A DNA stretch of 64,000 nucleotides, from positions 310,001 through 374,000 of the forward strand of contig NTMA01000023.1 in NCBI GenBank assembly GCA_002917075.1, given 5' to 3'. The notes under the pieces were generated by a model. It made no database searches. It saw only the letters and a program-made list of their open reading frames with translations, and had not been told where the DNA came from. The DNA comes from Hawksworthiomyces lignivorus. Its lineage: Eukaryota > Ascomycota > Sordariomycetes > Ophiostomatales > Ophiostomataceae. Positions 53,380 through 64,000 of this stretch are shown piece by piece (the stretch's first letter is position 1; each line of letters begins with the position of its first letter). A program made the translations under genes and the position numbers.

Positions 53380-53978
53380 GCCTGCCGCCATGAACGATAT
53401 CGCCAGCCTTCGCGGAACTTCAATAGTTGCAAACCACATTAGACAATCTGGCTTCATGAGGCCCGAGGCGGGGAATCACTGTCTTAGAGTTGAGACTGCT
53501 GGACGCAGGGGAACTCACGCTACCATGGAGAATTCTGAAAAACGAAGAACATTCGTCCTGCACCGCAGCAGGCCAGCACAGCTGGGTCATAAACAAGGAG
53601 AGCATCTCTAAGATCATATTTCTCAGTGCCCACCAATATAGTGGATGACAGCACAGAGAGAGAAATTTCAAGGCGATTTGATATTAGAAGGCGAGGATAT
53701 TCAGCATCTACATCTCTTGTTGTTGATACTTGTCTTCCTTTTCTCATATCACTTATCTCTGTTGTGGCCTTTCCTCGTCTACTCGCCTCAGTTACAATGG
53801 ATTTACCGTCCTCTAGAATTACAACATCACACACCAACCTATGCTGAAATATAAGAATTGCAACAAAAGTATGTACAAGCCTGACTGCTTGAACAATAAG
53901 ACTTGCAACCATTGAGGTACCCAGCCAAACCAACTGTTCCTTTTTCCAAAGACAAGAGAATGTCGTTTGCAGTCCCAA
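53380..53978 (-). pseudogene. Possible relic of a membrane-associated protein gene
   Basis: The minus strand is open for 152 codons (53978-53520). It has a hydrophobic stretch (MVASLIVQAVRLVHTFVAIL) and then a polar segment with LEISLSVLSSTILVGTEKYD and LRDALLVYDPAVLACCGAGR. The same frame continues past the stop as REFPCVQQSQL and DSDSPPRAS, interrupted by TAG, TAA and TGA. Each of these could come from a CAG, CAA, CGA or TGG codon by one transition. No ATG opens the long frame; the first Met is internal. I do not recognise the family, so coding origin is only suggested. Confidence 0.3.
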
Positions 53979-56082
53979 ATTCTCTCAAAAGCCTAGTCGG
54001 GCAACAAGCTTTGCTGGCATTCTGAGATTCCAGCAGGTCTACCCACTAGCCACACAAGCAAAAGAAAGGCTGTCCGAGACGTTGTAGTGAACCTAGAACG
54101 ATTCATGAAGCTTGATTATAATGAAGCCTCTAGAGATGCGCTAAAGCCTCAAGCTATGATCCTCTGAGCGCCTGCTCCGCTGCAAACAATGACCTCACAA
54201 GTCTTGGCCACTCTTAAGATACGGACAGCAAGAACGCCATGTACAATCTCCCTAGAAGTGGACACAGAGATGACCACTTCGCTTGTATCAAATACTCCAT
54301 CAATTCTATCAATACCACGTGGGAGATTCGAGGCGCTTTTGGCGATTGCTAATTCGGGAAAGAATTACTTGATACTATCGGCTTTCGGCATGTCGGAGCG
54401 GACATGGTTACTTGCAACGACGGCGGTATGATCATAGGCACTAGATGGAGGGATTGACAAATATCACAGATCATAATGGTCATAGATAATATGCTGTCGG
54501 TCAATAACGCAATACAAATTGCTGGTGGCCAACCGGCTGAGCCGCAGCTAGGTTTGCAGACAGCTTGTCGGTAATCCAGCCCATGATTAGGAGAGACCTG
54601 TCTGCAAAGAGAAAACCAGCAGCGAAGCAAATCATGGCCTTATGTGAAGGCATTACAGCACGAGAACGCGGTTATTCTATGGTGATCCAGGGACAACAAT
54701 GCACATAGAAATCTATCTTTGTAAATTTGCAGCACATTCCCAAATATGTCTCGATGGCAGTATGATGACTGGATAAAGTTCCTCGAGCAAAAAAGGAGAT
54801 ACTACAATAATCAAAATGATGATCACAGAGGGATGGCACGATAGCCATTTTTCCACCGGGGGACAAAGTTATTCTCTTGCTTACGATTCTGTATGCGGGC
54901 GGCCAGACAGAATCCAGACAGCGGGCATTCCACTGGAATACGCAATAGGGCCCAAAAGCACAGTGCCTTCCGGACAAATACAGCCGTAGACAAACTGATC
55001 AGGCCACGGGCTGGCTCTCGGGTTGAGAACACACAGGTAGAGAAACCTCTTTACGGCAAAATTATCCGAAGAATTGCACAGCAAGGCACGGTTAGCTCCT
55101 CGGAGAAATCCAACACGAAGGCGTCTGTTGGAAAGACAGGCCTCGACAAATAAGCAGTGAGCTAAAAGAGAATCAGGACGTTCTCAGTATCAACATTGCC
55201 GTGGAAGATTTAAACAGCTTTGGAACCACTGAGGAGACAACGTCTGGGGGGACTGTGGTGCCGCTGTGGTCTCGAATAATGATCTGCTCGCTGTGCTGAA
55301 TCGGCGTCGTGATTCGTGCGATTGGCACTTCGAATGACGCGACGGAAACGAAGGCAACGGCTTAAAAAGGCAACGAAGTTGTGGTAATCGAGGTTATGAA
55401 CCCTGAGAGAAGATATGGGTTTCGCTCCGTCGTCTAACTATGTTCGAAGAGGGGATCGATTTGAGATGTAGACACGCTTAGACTTACAGCAGCAGCTCAA
55501 CGATTTACCCCCTACACATTGAACTGTTGCAAAATAGAACATGAGTATTTCTAAGAACCGTACTCTCAATTCCGGTTCTCTTGGGACCATCTTCATATTG
55601 ATCAATTCCAACCTCTAGTAGCTAAGCACGATAGAATGGCTTTTGGTCGTCTTACTTTTCGTCAGCGGCGAGGATCTTGTTGAGGATTCTGAGAACCGCG
55701 AGATGCAATTGAAGCTGAAGAGAAGAATTCATATGAATCTGGCCATGAAGGAATTCGAGCATGGGCGAGTTACAATGATAAATTATGCCGCCGGACTAAA
55801 ACCGCCGGAAACAAAGCCGCCGGAGCAGATGGGAATAAGAACGGTGTACAAGGTATCTGATGTGCAGTATCGCCATACGACGTATTTACTCCCTGACAAC
55901 AAAGGCACCAACTTAGGCCAGGTTTAGACCCGGCGACCAGTCTCGACGGATTGGCGACTTCATCTGCTTACGGAGCCTCCTCAAGCTCCTCCCCTGCTTG
56001 GCGCATTTCCCCAGGATCCTTGTTCATTCTTTCGTCCGTACGCTATGTACGATACGAGTAAGAGTAATATGCATAGCACTCG

Positions 56083-56115
<33 letters not shown>
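56083..56115 (+). repeat. Poly(A) tract (33 A)
   Basis: A pure A run preceded by CACTCG. Possible retroposon tail or slippage tract. Confidence 0.7.
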
Positions 56116-56116
<1 letters not shown>

Positions 56117-57296
56117 AAAAGAGGTGCATTCTTGTTCTAGAATCCGTAAGGGATGCTTAAGACCGCCGATCAAGTGATTGGCTTCTCTTCGGTAGGTGCC
56201 GGTCCAGTCTCTACGGCCCAGCATAGATTCACGCACGATATGGAACGGCAGGTCTTATCAGAAGACCGCATAGCTGGGACAGACCAGCTTCGAAGATATT
56301 CTTGGAGGATATGGCGATATTGCCGCTCGTTCGATTGCGGCAAAACGTTGCCACGAATCGCAAGATGCGCTCTCACATTCAGAGAGGCAAAGCAACCCGA
56401 CATTTGATAGTTTTCTTTTTCTTTTGCCCACTGGGAACGAACAATAAGAAAAATTATTTGTGCCTTTCCCGGAAGTTCCTGAACTGGATCCCTAGTTGAA
56501 GGCCAGTGTACGCGTCCTCCAGAGACTTAGCCCGTCATGACTTACTAGGTAGCTCCAGCTCAAATTTGGAATCTGGCCAGATACGAGGTATCGTCAATAT
56601 GTCCACCGTTTCTTCAAGAGAGCCTGCATCACAAGCGTTTGTGGAACACATCCGAGCCCGGCAAAAGACTCCTCTCTTGCCGAAGAGCCAATATTTTCCC
56701 CAAGGAGGAAGAGATCATGGATGCTGAGCAGAGTAAAGTTCCAAAGCCGCTATGCTATTTTACTTAGCACTACATTAGTCGTTTGCTCGATACAACACCA
56801 GACCGAGTAGCTCGGCATCATCTGGGGATCGCAGATAAGAGAGATAGCGACCAAGAAACGAACGCAGAGCGCTCTGTGAGGTTGACGGCCATGTCTTCCC
56901 TAACGCAGATCATCACAGACGTTCTCATGGGACTAACCAAACAAAATATTCCTATGTTTATTGTGTGAAGACTGTGCCATGTGAACCTTGGTTCTGGGCT
57001 ACGCAAGGTATTTTTATTTTTTTATTTTTTTGGGAGGGGATTTGGTGAACCAGGTTCTCGGGCCTCTCGGCTATTGACATGCAGCGCCTCGTCCCGTTTG
57101 ACTTGTCTTTGCAGACATCTGACCCTTGTTTCTGCAATATGTCGAACCGTCTGCTTTGCAGAGCTCACGGGATGTACGAAGTGAAACGGGCAGGCAATCG
57201 CTAAGTCTAATCTACTGGTATCGAATTTGGAGATAAACCAGCACCAGCCTTATCTTGCCTGCCGGGAAGGAAACCCAGGTACGATTAGCTATCTCT

Positions 57297-57358
57297 CCCA
57301 TATCGCACCCATATCGCCCATATCGCTCCCATATCAAACGTATATCATAACCATATCA
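57297..57358. repeat. CATATC-rich short repeat array
   Basis: Six or seven imperfect copies of a CCCATATCGC-like unit of 9-11 bp in about 62 bp. Irregular spacing. Confidence 0.6.
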
Positions 57359-60300
57359 TCACCCTGGTGCTTGGGTAGCAAGAGCATGCGCTGATTGGAT
57401 AGAATTATGAAAAAAGCTACGACTACGCCGTGTCATGCGAAGAAAACAAAGGGCTACTTCATGTATCGTATGAGAGATGCTCTACATTAGCTTCTCCGTC
57501 CGGATTCGTCCGTTTCGCGCGGTAAGCCAGGAAAGGTACAGTAATACAGCTACATCATTGGATTCTTACCGTCTTTTTCTTCCAGCAATGTCTATCATGA
57601 GCTTCAGTTGCCATGAGGTTGTGTATCGACATAGCGTGGTAAAAGTGGACGCGCTGTGTGGAGAGACGTAACTATTTTGGCGGCATCCAGGAGTTGCTAT
57701 CCCCTTGCACTGGGCTGCCTGCCTGTACATACTGCGTGATGTTTAACCGCTCTCCCGGGTCTGACGTTGTGGTCTTATTTTGGCTCCTGGTGGCCGGTCC
57801 AAATGCGCCCGGTAGCGAGCTACGACCGAAGTACTGCCTAGGGACCTTGTCGGGAACTGCAAGTCGTCGTTGGATGCTTACGGCCCTGCCCATGAATTTG
57901 GGGCTGGCACGAGCGGGTATCAAGGAGACAATGCGATTTTGAGAATCGATGATCTGCTCGGCAAGAGTGGTCAAAGAAGGTTTTGCACTATTTTGCTAGC
58001 ACTGGAGACCTGGAGACTGATACTCTTTCAATTTCTGAATAAGTTCTTGAACTGGATGGTTGTTTTTAGCTCTCGTATAGTTGATACCACCGATACGTAT
58101 GTGGCCATCAGAAATATGAGACGTTAAACTCTGCCTAGAATTTCTGAATGAGTTGGCTGCAAGTTTTTGTTGTTTTAGTGAGCTTCGTACTGGAAGAAGA
58201 TGGAACAAACATTTGCTTTCACAAGTCAAGAGGTATTAAAATTAAATCCCCTAAGATCTTAGAGGATCTTAAATTCAGAAGCCATCCGTCTTCTGTAAAA
58301 CGTTGTGTAGGAAAGGCAATGTTCCCAAGATTTTGTACCTTCACTTCTCAGATTGTCGGGAGAAATAATAAGCATACATGTAGTCGTATGTTGACATGCC
58401 TGTTGTAGCTGAAGCCATAACACTCTTGGCGATGAAAAGTAAACACGAAAAACAAACACGAAAAAGAGGCTTATGGGTACAGTGAGACACGGAAAATAAG
58501 GAAGGTGACCCACAAAAGCCACGGCGTTGCCGAAAGCATCGACAGAATGCATTCGTGGGGGCTGGCTCGTTTCCGTTTTGTACGTGTACCTTCAAAAGTA
58601 CTGCATATCGATGGTAGGTAGGCGATACGCAAATGCACGCGACGAACCGGCTAAGCTTCTAACAGCAGATCATGGCGACGGGATCCTTATGGTCCTGTCT
58701 CGTCTTCCCCACAAGTCGGGAGTAGACTGCACTTTTTATGTTTGTGCTAAGCTGGAAAGAAACATAAATGAGATGCAAAAGAGGTCTGGCCACACGAATC
58801 CACAGAACGGGTATCTTTGCGACCTATCTGATATCTGATATGGGGTACTGTATTTGCTCTTGATAAAGGAATTCTCGGGGTTCTTGTTACTTGTTCTAAT
58901 CGAGCAATCGATTAGAAGCTCATTACATACGCTCTCTTTTTGGGTGTGGCTGAACCCAGATCTATCTACAGTACTTCGTAGAGGCGACATGATAAGGTAG
59001 ACTAGCAAGGGTGCTAAGTATTAGATACATGGGAACCAAAAAGTTAGCCAAGTAGCATGACATTAGACGTACGTATGAACTTACGAGCAACACAGACAGA
59101 CTGACGATCTTAGAGATGCTCTGTAGCAGGTCTCCTCAAATTCCTTTTTCTGTCTTTTAGAGAATAACAATGGTTTCTATACGTGTAGTCTATGACGGAA
59201 TCTCGAATCGCAACGATGCAGATTGGCATGCTCTACAAAAGTACCGAACCCACAAGATACTCATTGCCCACATATCACAGTTATCAAGCTTCAAGGCTGT
59301 TATTGACAATGAACCTGGAGAGACTGTGACCAGCAACATTCCTTGATAAAGAAGACTTGTATGCTGTACATTGCAAACTCGAACTACAAGTTGTGGCGAC
59401 TTGTAGATATACTTCTGTTGTCATCCACGGCAGGCCAACAAGACCGAATGTCTCGTCCCCTCCCCAAAATTGGCTAAGCTCCCTTTTTTATTTTGTCCGG
59501 GGAGGGGGGCGGAACAGGCCAGGGCACAATACAAACAAGCTGCACATATCTTGGATGCAACGCCAGTCGAACTAACAGTGTGCTAGAGGCTGATAACTAG
59601 CTCAACGCTCATTGGATGTCTACCATATTGTAATACAAGATAGATATAATATGGACGAAAGAGGCAACAGGAAAGACGACGCGCAGGGAAGTAGAAACGC
59701 TCCCCAGAAGTCGCAAAATACAGGTGGAGTGCTTTCTGCTGTCCATATGGTCTCTCAATAATTCAGAATAGCTCCAAGGGACCATTGTTGGAGTCGTTAA
59801 ACAGACAATTAGGAACTAAGGGAGCGCATTGTCTCAGTCATTTTTCTTATCCTGCTGCGTCAACGCATTCGCCGTAGTCGTAGAGACGTACGTTGAAAAC
59901 AATTGAATCCCATCGCACCGGCGATCGCCGCTGGCAATGACTCTCCTTTCAGGGAATTATGAGAAGCTTTAAAATGCATGTCAGATAAAGTGCCCCAGTG
60001 AAGGCAGCCCAACAGCGAACGGCTTCTTTTGTTCACAACCCTCCTAATCGCCTAGCCCGCGGACATGTCTCCATAGCTGGGCTGGGCTACGTCGTATAAC
60101 GCCACTGGACGTACTCCGTGTCCCATTCCCACAGGGATTTCTCAAATGGGCGAACTGGCTTACTGATCTGAGCGTGCGAACAGAGTGCGGAAGCAGCTCG
60201 TTTACAGCAACTCCGGTATCACGGTATGGATGCAGATTTCGCCCCAAGGATGCGGTCTCTAATACCTCCCCCACTCGCACACACTTGGATACTTTAATTG

Positions 60301-60766
60301 AATTTGGATAGCTGCTTCCAGCAATAAAATACTTTGACGAGCGACTTGATAGCGAATGAAAGACACTAGCGCGGTTCTCCATCCTACAGTAGATGTACCA
60401 GACTAGACATCCCAGCTCTAGCCCGTCAGCTCCGTCTATCGTCCTATCACCACGTTTGATAACGCAAGGAGCGCGAGCAGAACAGGACGAGGATAATGTA
60501 TGCGCTATTTCAGCCAAGACGAGGATACCAGCTCACGTCTGACTTGTCGATAATAGAGAATATGGTCCAAGCTGGAATATAAATTGCCCCCCGGCAGCCA
60601 CGTTTTTCGCATCCTGTTTTCTTGTCGTTCGTCCCTCGTGCGTGTTCCTTGAACGTATTGTTCTCTCGTCTTTTTTTTTTTTCTTTTCCTCCTCCATTTT
60701 CCACCAGCATCCCCATCGCGGGCACAACACCAGATTTGGAAGAGATTGGGAAATTTATTCATCACC

Positions 60767-62506
60767 ATGAAGGCGCCGTCGGCTTCCAAAATTAAAGAGA
60801 GGTTTACCTCCCTGCACTCATGGGAGCTTCCCAGAGAGTCCGGTGCTCTGGCACCTCCTGATGTCTGGGTAAGAATTGCCACAAACGCCGCGCTCGAAAC
60901 TGATCGCGAAAGCTCCCGAGACTAACCCATTTCTACCCTCTAGACGAACAAGGATATGGATCCGACACCTAAGGAGGACCAGACCTGGACGATCTGGAGT
61001 ATCATGGCCTACTGGGCCACAGATACCATCAACCTGGGTACGTGGGAGACGGCTTCCAGTATCCTAGCAGTCGGCCTTTCTTGGCGCGAGGCCATCCCAT
61101 GCATGGTCGTCGGCACGACCTGCGTCGCCGTTCCTATGGTGCTCAACGGCGCCATCGGCTCCAAGCTGCACGTTCCCTTCTCCGTCATCACAACCTCCGC
61201 CTTCGGCTACTATCTCCGGTATTTCTGCATCGTCTCCCGGTCTATCCTGGCTATGTTCTGGCTCGGTATCCAGGGCGCCAACGGTGCCCAGTGCATTACG
61301 GTCATGCTGTGCGCCCTGGCCCCTTCATATGCGCGCATTCCGAACCACCTCCCCGAGAGCGCAGGCATCACCACGCAGGGCATGTGCTCATATTTCCTGT
61401 TCTGGATCATTCAGCTGCCATTGCTGCTGATTCACCCGACCAAGCTGCGGCCCATCTTCTGGGTGAAGCTGCTGGGTGCGCCCATTGCGGCGCTGGCGAC
61501 GATGGGCTGGTGCGTGCACAAGGCAGGCGGCAGCGGTGAGATCTTCAAGCTGCGCGCCGAGGTTTCCGGCTCGACGTACGCATACCTGTGGCTGAGCTGC
61601 ATGACCTCTGTGACTGGCTCGTGGGCTACTCTTGCTTGCAACATTCCCGACTTTACTCGGTACGCCCGCACCGGCAACGGCCAGTACATCCAGTTCCCCT
61701 TCCTGCCCCTCATCTTCACCGTGTGTGGCCTGCTCGGTATCATCACGACTTCGGCTGTCAAGGTGTTCACCGGCCAGTACCTGTGGAACCCTCTGGACAT
61801 CATCAGCTTGTGGCTGGAGAACGGCAGCGGCGGCCGCTGCGCTGCTTTCTTCGCTGCCCTGGCATGGTACGTCGCGCAGGTGGGTACCAACATCACGGCC
61901 AACTCCATCTCGGCCGCCAACGATCTGACGGTGCTGTTCCCCCGCTGGGTCAACATCAAGCGCGGCTGCATGATCGCTGCCGTCATCGCCGGCTGGATTC
62001 TCGTGCCCTGGAAGATTCTCAGCTCGGCCAGCACCTTCCTGGCCTTCATGGGCGGCTACTCGGTGTTCCTGGCACCCATTGCCGGCATCATGGCTGCCGA
62101 CTTCTGGCTGATCAAGCGCGGCCACATTGACATCCCTGCGCTGTACGACCCCCGCGGCCGCTACCGCTACATCAGCGGCTGCAACTGGCGCGCCGCGCTC
62201 GCCTTCCTCATTCCCGTCGGCCCGCTGCTGCCGGGTCTGGCCCTGAGCATCAGCGGAGCCAGCAAGGTCCACATCGACGCCGGCGTCACGAACCTGTACA
62301 CCTTCAACTGGCTGTTTGGCTTCGTGTCGTCCATTGTGCTGTTTACGGCCTTCAGCTGGATCTTCCCGGACACGACGTCCCTGCTCAAGGCCACCATCTA
62401 CGACCGCGACGAGATCGAGGGCGTGCCCTCGAGCGCTAGCGACGGCGAGAAGGCCGAGCCGGATGCCAGCGGCAAGATGATGAGCGAGGAGATCAAGACT
62501 GTTTAA
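60767..62506 (+). CDS. NCS1 family permease (uracil/allantoin/purine-type, Fur-like)
   Basis: This plasma-membrane nucleobase-cation symporter-1 has 554 residues. Exon 1 is 60767-60868 (MKAPSASKIKERFTSLHSWE...). The intron is 60869-60943 (GTAAGA donor, GACTAACCC branch, CTAG acceptor). Exon 2 is 60944-62506. Both ends are phase 0. Features: a hydrophilic N-terminus, TIWSIMAYWATDTINLGTWE in the first helix, GANGAQCITVML, NIPDFTRYARTGNGQYIQ (typical of the Fur branch), VGTNITANSISAANDLTVLFP, and a hydrophilic tail. About 12 helices are expected. The substrate may be uracil, allantoin, uridine or a related heterocycle. GATA-like motifs upstream would suit nitrogen control (weak inference). The gene stands alone at the edge of a gene-poor block. 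Confidence 0.93.
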
Positions 62507-64000
62507 ATAGAAAAACTAGTCTTTTCATGTTCTGTTTTTTTTATGACAAACAACTCTTTTTTGTCAACGAAATGGTTCTGCTTGTGTATAAGTAGTTAGG
62601 CCTATTTAATATTTTATTATTTTCATTTCATACATGAATACTTAGGGAAGTGTCGTCGATGGATCTATAGAAGGAAGACGGCGATCCATCATGCGGAGAG
62701 ATACCCTAGAGACGATAAACTATAACTATACATTCGTTCACCTTGAAACACAGAACATGTGACGAAGCTGCAAGAAATCGTGAACAAAATGTGAGAGAAG
62801 TTTGGTGGCATTCGAGATGAATGCAACTGTAGATTGTCAAAATGTGTGCTAGCACAGGTGCAGTAGTCAGTTCTCCCCCCCGGTAGTTGCTTTTCCCTGA
62901 TTTCCTTGAATGGAAAGAGCTCGTGCAGGCAAGATTTAACCAGATCAAGGGGCAGGAACGTCTTGTTTACCTCGGCGCTCCTGCCATGCCATTTCGTTTA
63001 CTGATCTATTAGAGGATATCAATGAAATATCAATGAAATATCAATGGAGTATCAATTGCTTCTCGTGATCTCCTCCTATCTTCGACTTCATCAGCGTCAG
63101 TATTACTTCTTCTTCTCTTCTTCTAGCCCTCGTATTCATTATTCCGACTCGTTCATCCCTTTTCACCGCACACTGCAAATTTCTTATGCCCGGGCGGTCC
63201 CACATCTTCTGTCTCTCATCACCCGGGAATAAGAATTACGGGGAGACTTAACCAAATCCGGTTCCACTTGTAGCCGAGAATAGGACGCTTTCTTTGCACG
63301 AGCACAGAGAGAGGATCTCTTTCAAGACATCGAATTCGACGCCTCAAGAAGTAAGATAGAGGCGGACTTTCGGTATGCTCATCCCTTTGCCGTGTCCATG
63401 CGGGTGATTTGCGTCATTCTCTGCGTCATCACTTCCAGACAGCGTCCTTGATGCTTCATTCGACGTTGTGAACTGCAGAGAACTTCCGTGACCGGAGAGG
63501 GTGGCTCTCGCATCGATAATAATTAACTATCGACATGACCCTTCTAAACTACACTATGTCTGCCGAGCGTTTCTGCCGAATGCGTGTTTTTACCACCTCG
63601 GGACGCCGCATACCCGTCCCCATCGCTCGCTAAAACTGCACCATCATAAAAACCACGGGCTGACTCAATATGTTTTCCGGCCATTAGATGGATATTGCGA
63701 GGTTTGGTATCTAGCCGTGAGACCAGACGTAATGCTGCTCTATTCTTTTTTTCGGGCTCCGTACGATCCACAGCTAGGCTTTTGCTGCCCTTGTCCGCTG
63801 CATCTGAATTTTCATTTTTGTTTCTTGTTGTGAATGAACGCAGGCTTCCTACGGAACCTTCTGCAAATCCGAAGCATGCATCTCCTCGTGCAGATACCTT
63901 GATGAGGCGCGCGCCCTTCGTGGGACATCAATGAGTCAAACTTTCAATAGTGCGGCCGGATCTCGTCCTCTGTAATTCTTAATTTTTGTTTACATCTACC
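62507..64000. other. 3' flank and terminal spacer
   Basis: This is 1.49 kb to the window end. It holds a T-rich 3' flank of the permease and an 11-bp tandem repeat (63016-63059). The open frames here are short and lack family likeness, so no gene is called. Confidence 0.5.
63016..63059. repeat. 11-bp tandem repeat (ATATCAATGAA), about four copies
   Basis: Units at 63016-63026 and 63027-63037 are identical. 63038-63048 differs at one base. 63049-63059 is more diverged. Confidence 0.8.

Larger units (their letters stand above)
52422..60766. other. 8.3-kb gene-poor region with homopolymer tracts and eroded ORFs
   Basis: No intact gene is supported. Contents: poly(T) at 52921-52945, a possible gene relic at 53380-53978 (minus strand), poly(A) at 56083-56115, CATATC-rich short repeats at 57297-57358, and many open frames under 100 codons without start context or family likeness. 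One is a 58-codon frame at 59170-59346 (MVSIRVVYDGISNRNDADW). The last few hundred bases are the promoter of the NCS1 permease, with GATA-type motifs at 60347-60352 and 60548-60553. Confidence 0.5.

Noticed and set aside
1..64000. tRNA, rRNA and CRISPR arrays
   Set aside because: Reading for tRNA B-box (GGTTCGA-like) and direct-repeat/spacer patterns by eye gave no candidate. A covariance-model scan would settle tRNAs.

Overview
The window looks like nuclear DNA of a filamentous ascomycete (Pezizomycotina, most likely Sordariomycetes; I cannot name the genus). Genes are monocistronic on both strands. Introns are short (about 55-145 bp), with GT donors (one GC donor), CTAAC/CTAAT-like branch sites and AG acceptors. 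Promoters are pyrimidine-rich. The families are typically fungal: Zn2Cys6 regulator, HET protein, NCS1 and APC permeases, fungal-type mRNA 5'-triphosphatase. I see no tRNA, rRNA or CRISPR. Exon joins were worked out by hand from frame and family consensus. Every multi-exon model sums to a whole number of codons, except the VAO gene, whose 5' end lies off-window.

Region 1 (1-9.5 kb) resembles a catabolic cluster: a 5'-truncated vanillyl-alcohol-oxidase-type flavoenzyme, a 116-aa cupin, a divergent pair of Zn2Cys6 regulator and type-B carboxylesterase, and an SDR. The promoter between the regulator and the esterase holds three closely spaced Mcm1/MADS-box-like palindromes.

Region 2 (9.5-31 kb) is accessory. 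It holds a HET-domain gene, a secreted protein with a (LSSSSS)n tract and a propeller-like C-terminal domain, a small membrane protein, a cytochrome P450 divergent from an APC-type permease, and an aryl-alcohol-dehydrogenase-like aldo-keto reductase. Between them are AT-rich, gene-poor stretches with decayed sequence: a diverged repeat pair differing almost only by transitions, an NmrA-like pseudogene and a TPR pseudogene. This fits repeat-induced point mutation (RIP) and gene decay.

Region 3 (31-52.4 kb) is mainly core genome. It holds an 1100-aa uncharacterised C2H2-like protein with four 'basic - DPxYRP - acidic' modules, sulfite oxidase, 26S proteasome subunit RPN2, the mRNA capping triphosphatase (CET1 type), an isoflavone-reductase-like NmrA protein and a second cupin protein. 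RPN2 and the triphosphatase diverge from a 1.9-kb spacer. Sulfite oxidase/RPN2 and reductase/cupin are convergent pairs.

Region 4 (52.4-64 kb) is mostly a gene-poor 8.3-kb stretch with homopolymer tracts, short repeats and possible gene relics, followed by an NCS1 (uracil/allantoin-type) permease and a terminal spacer.
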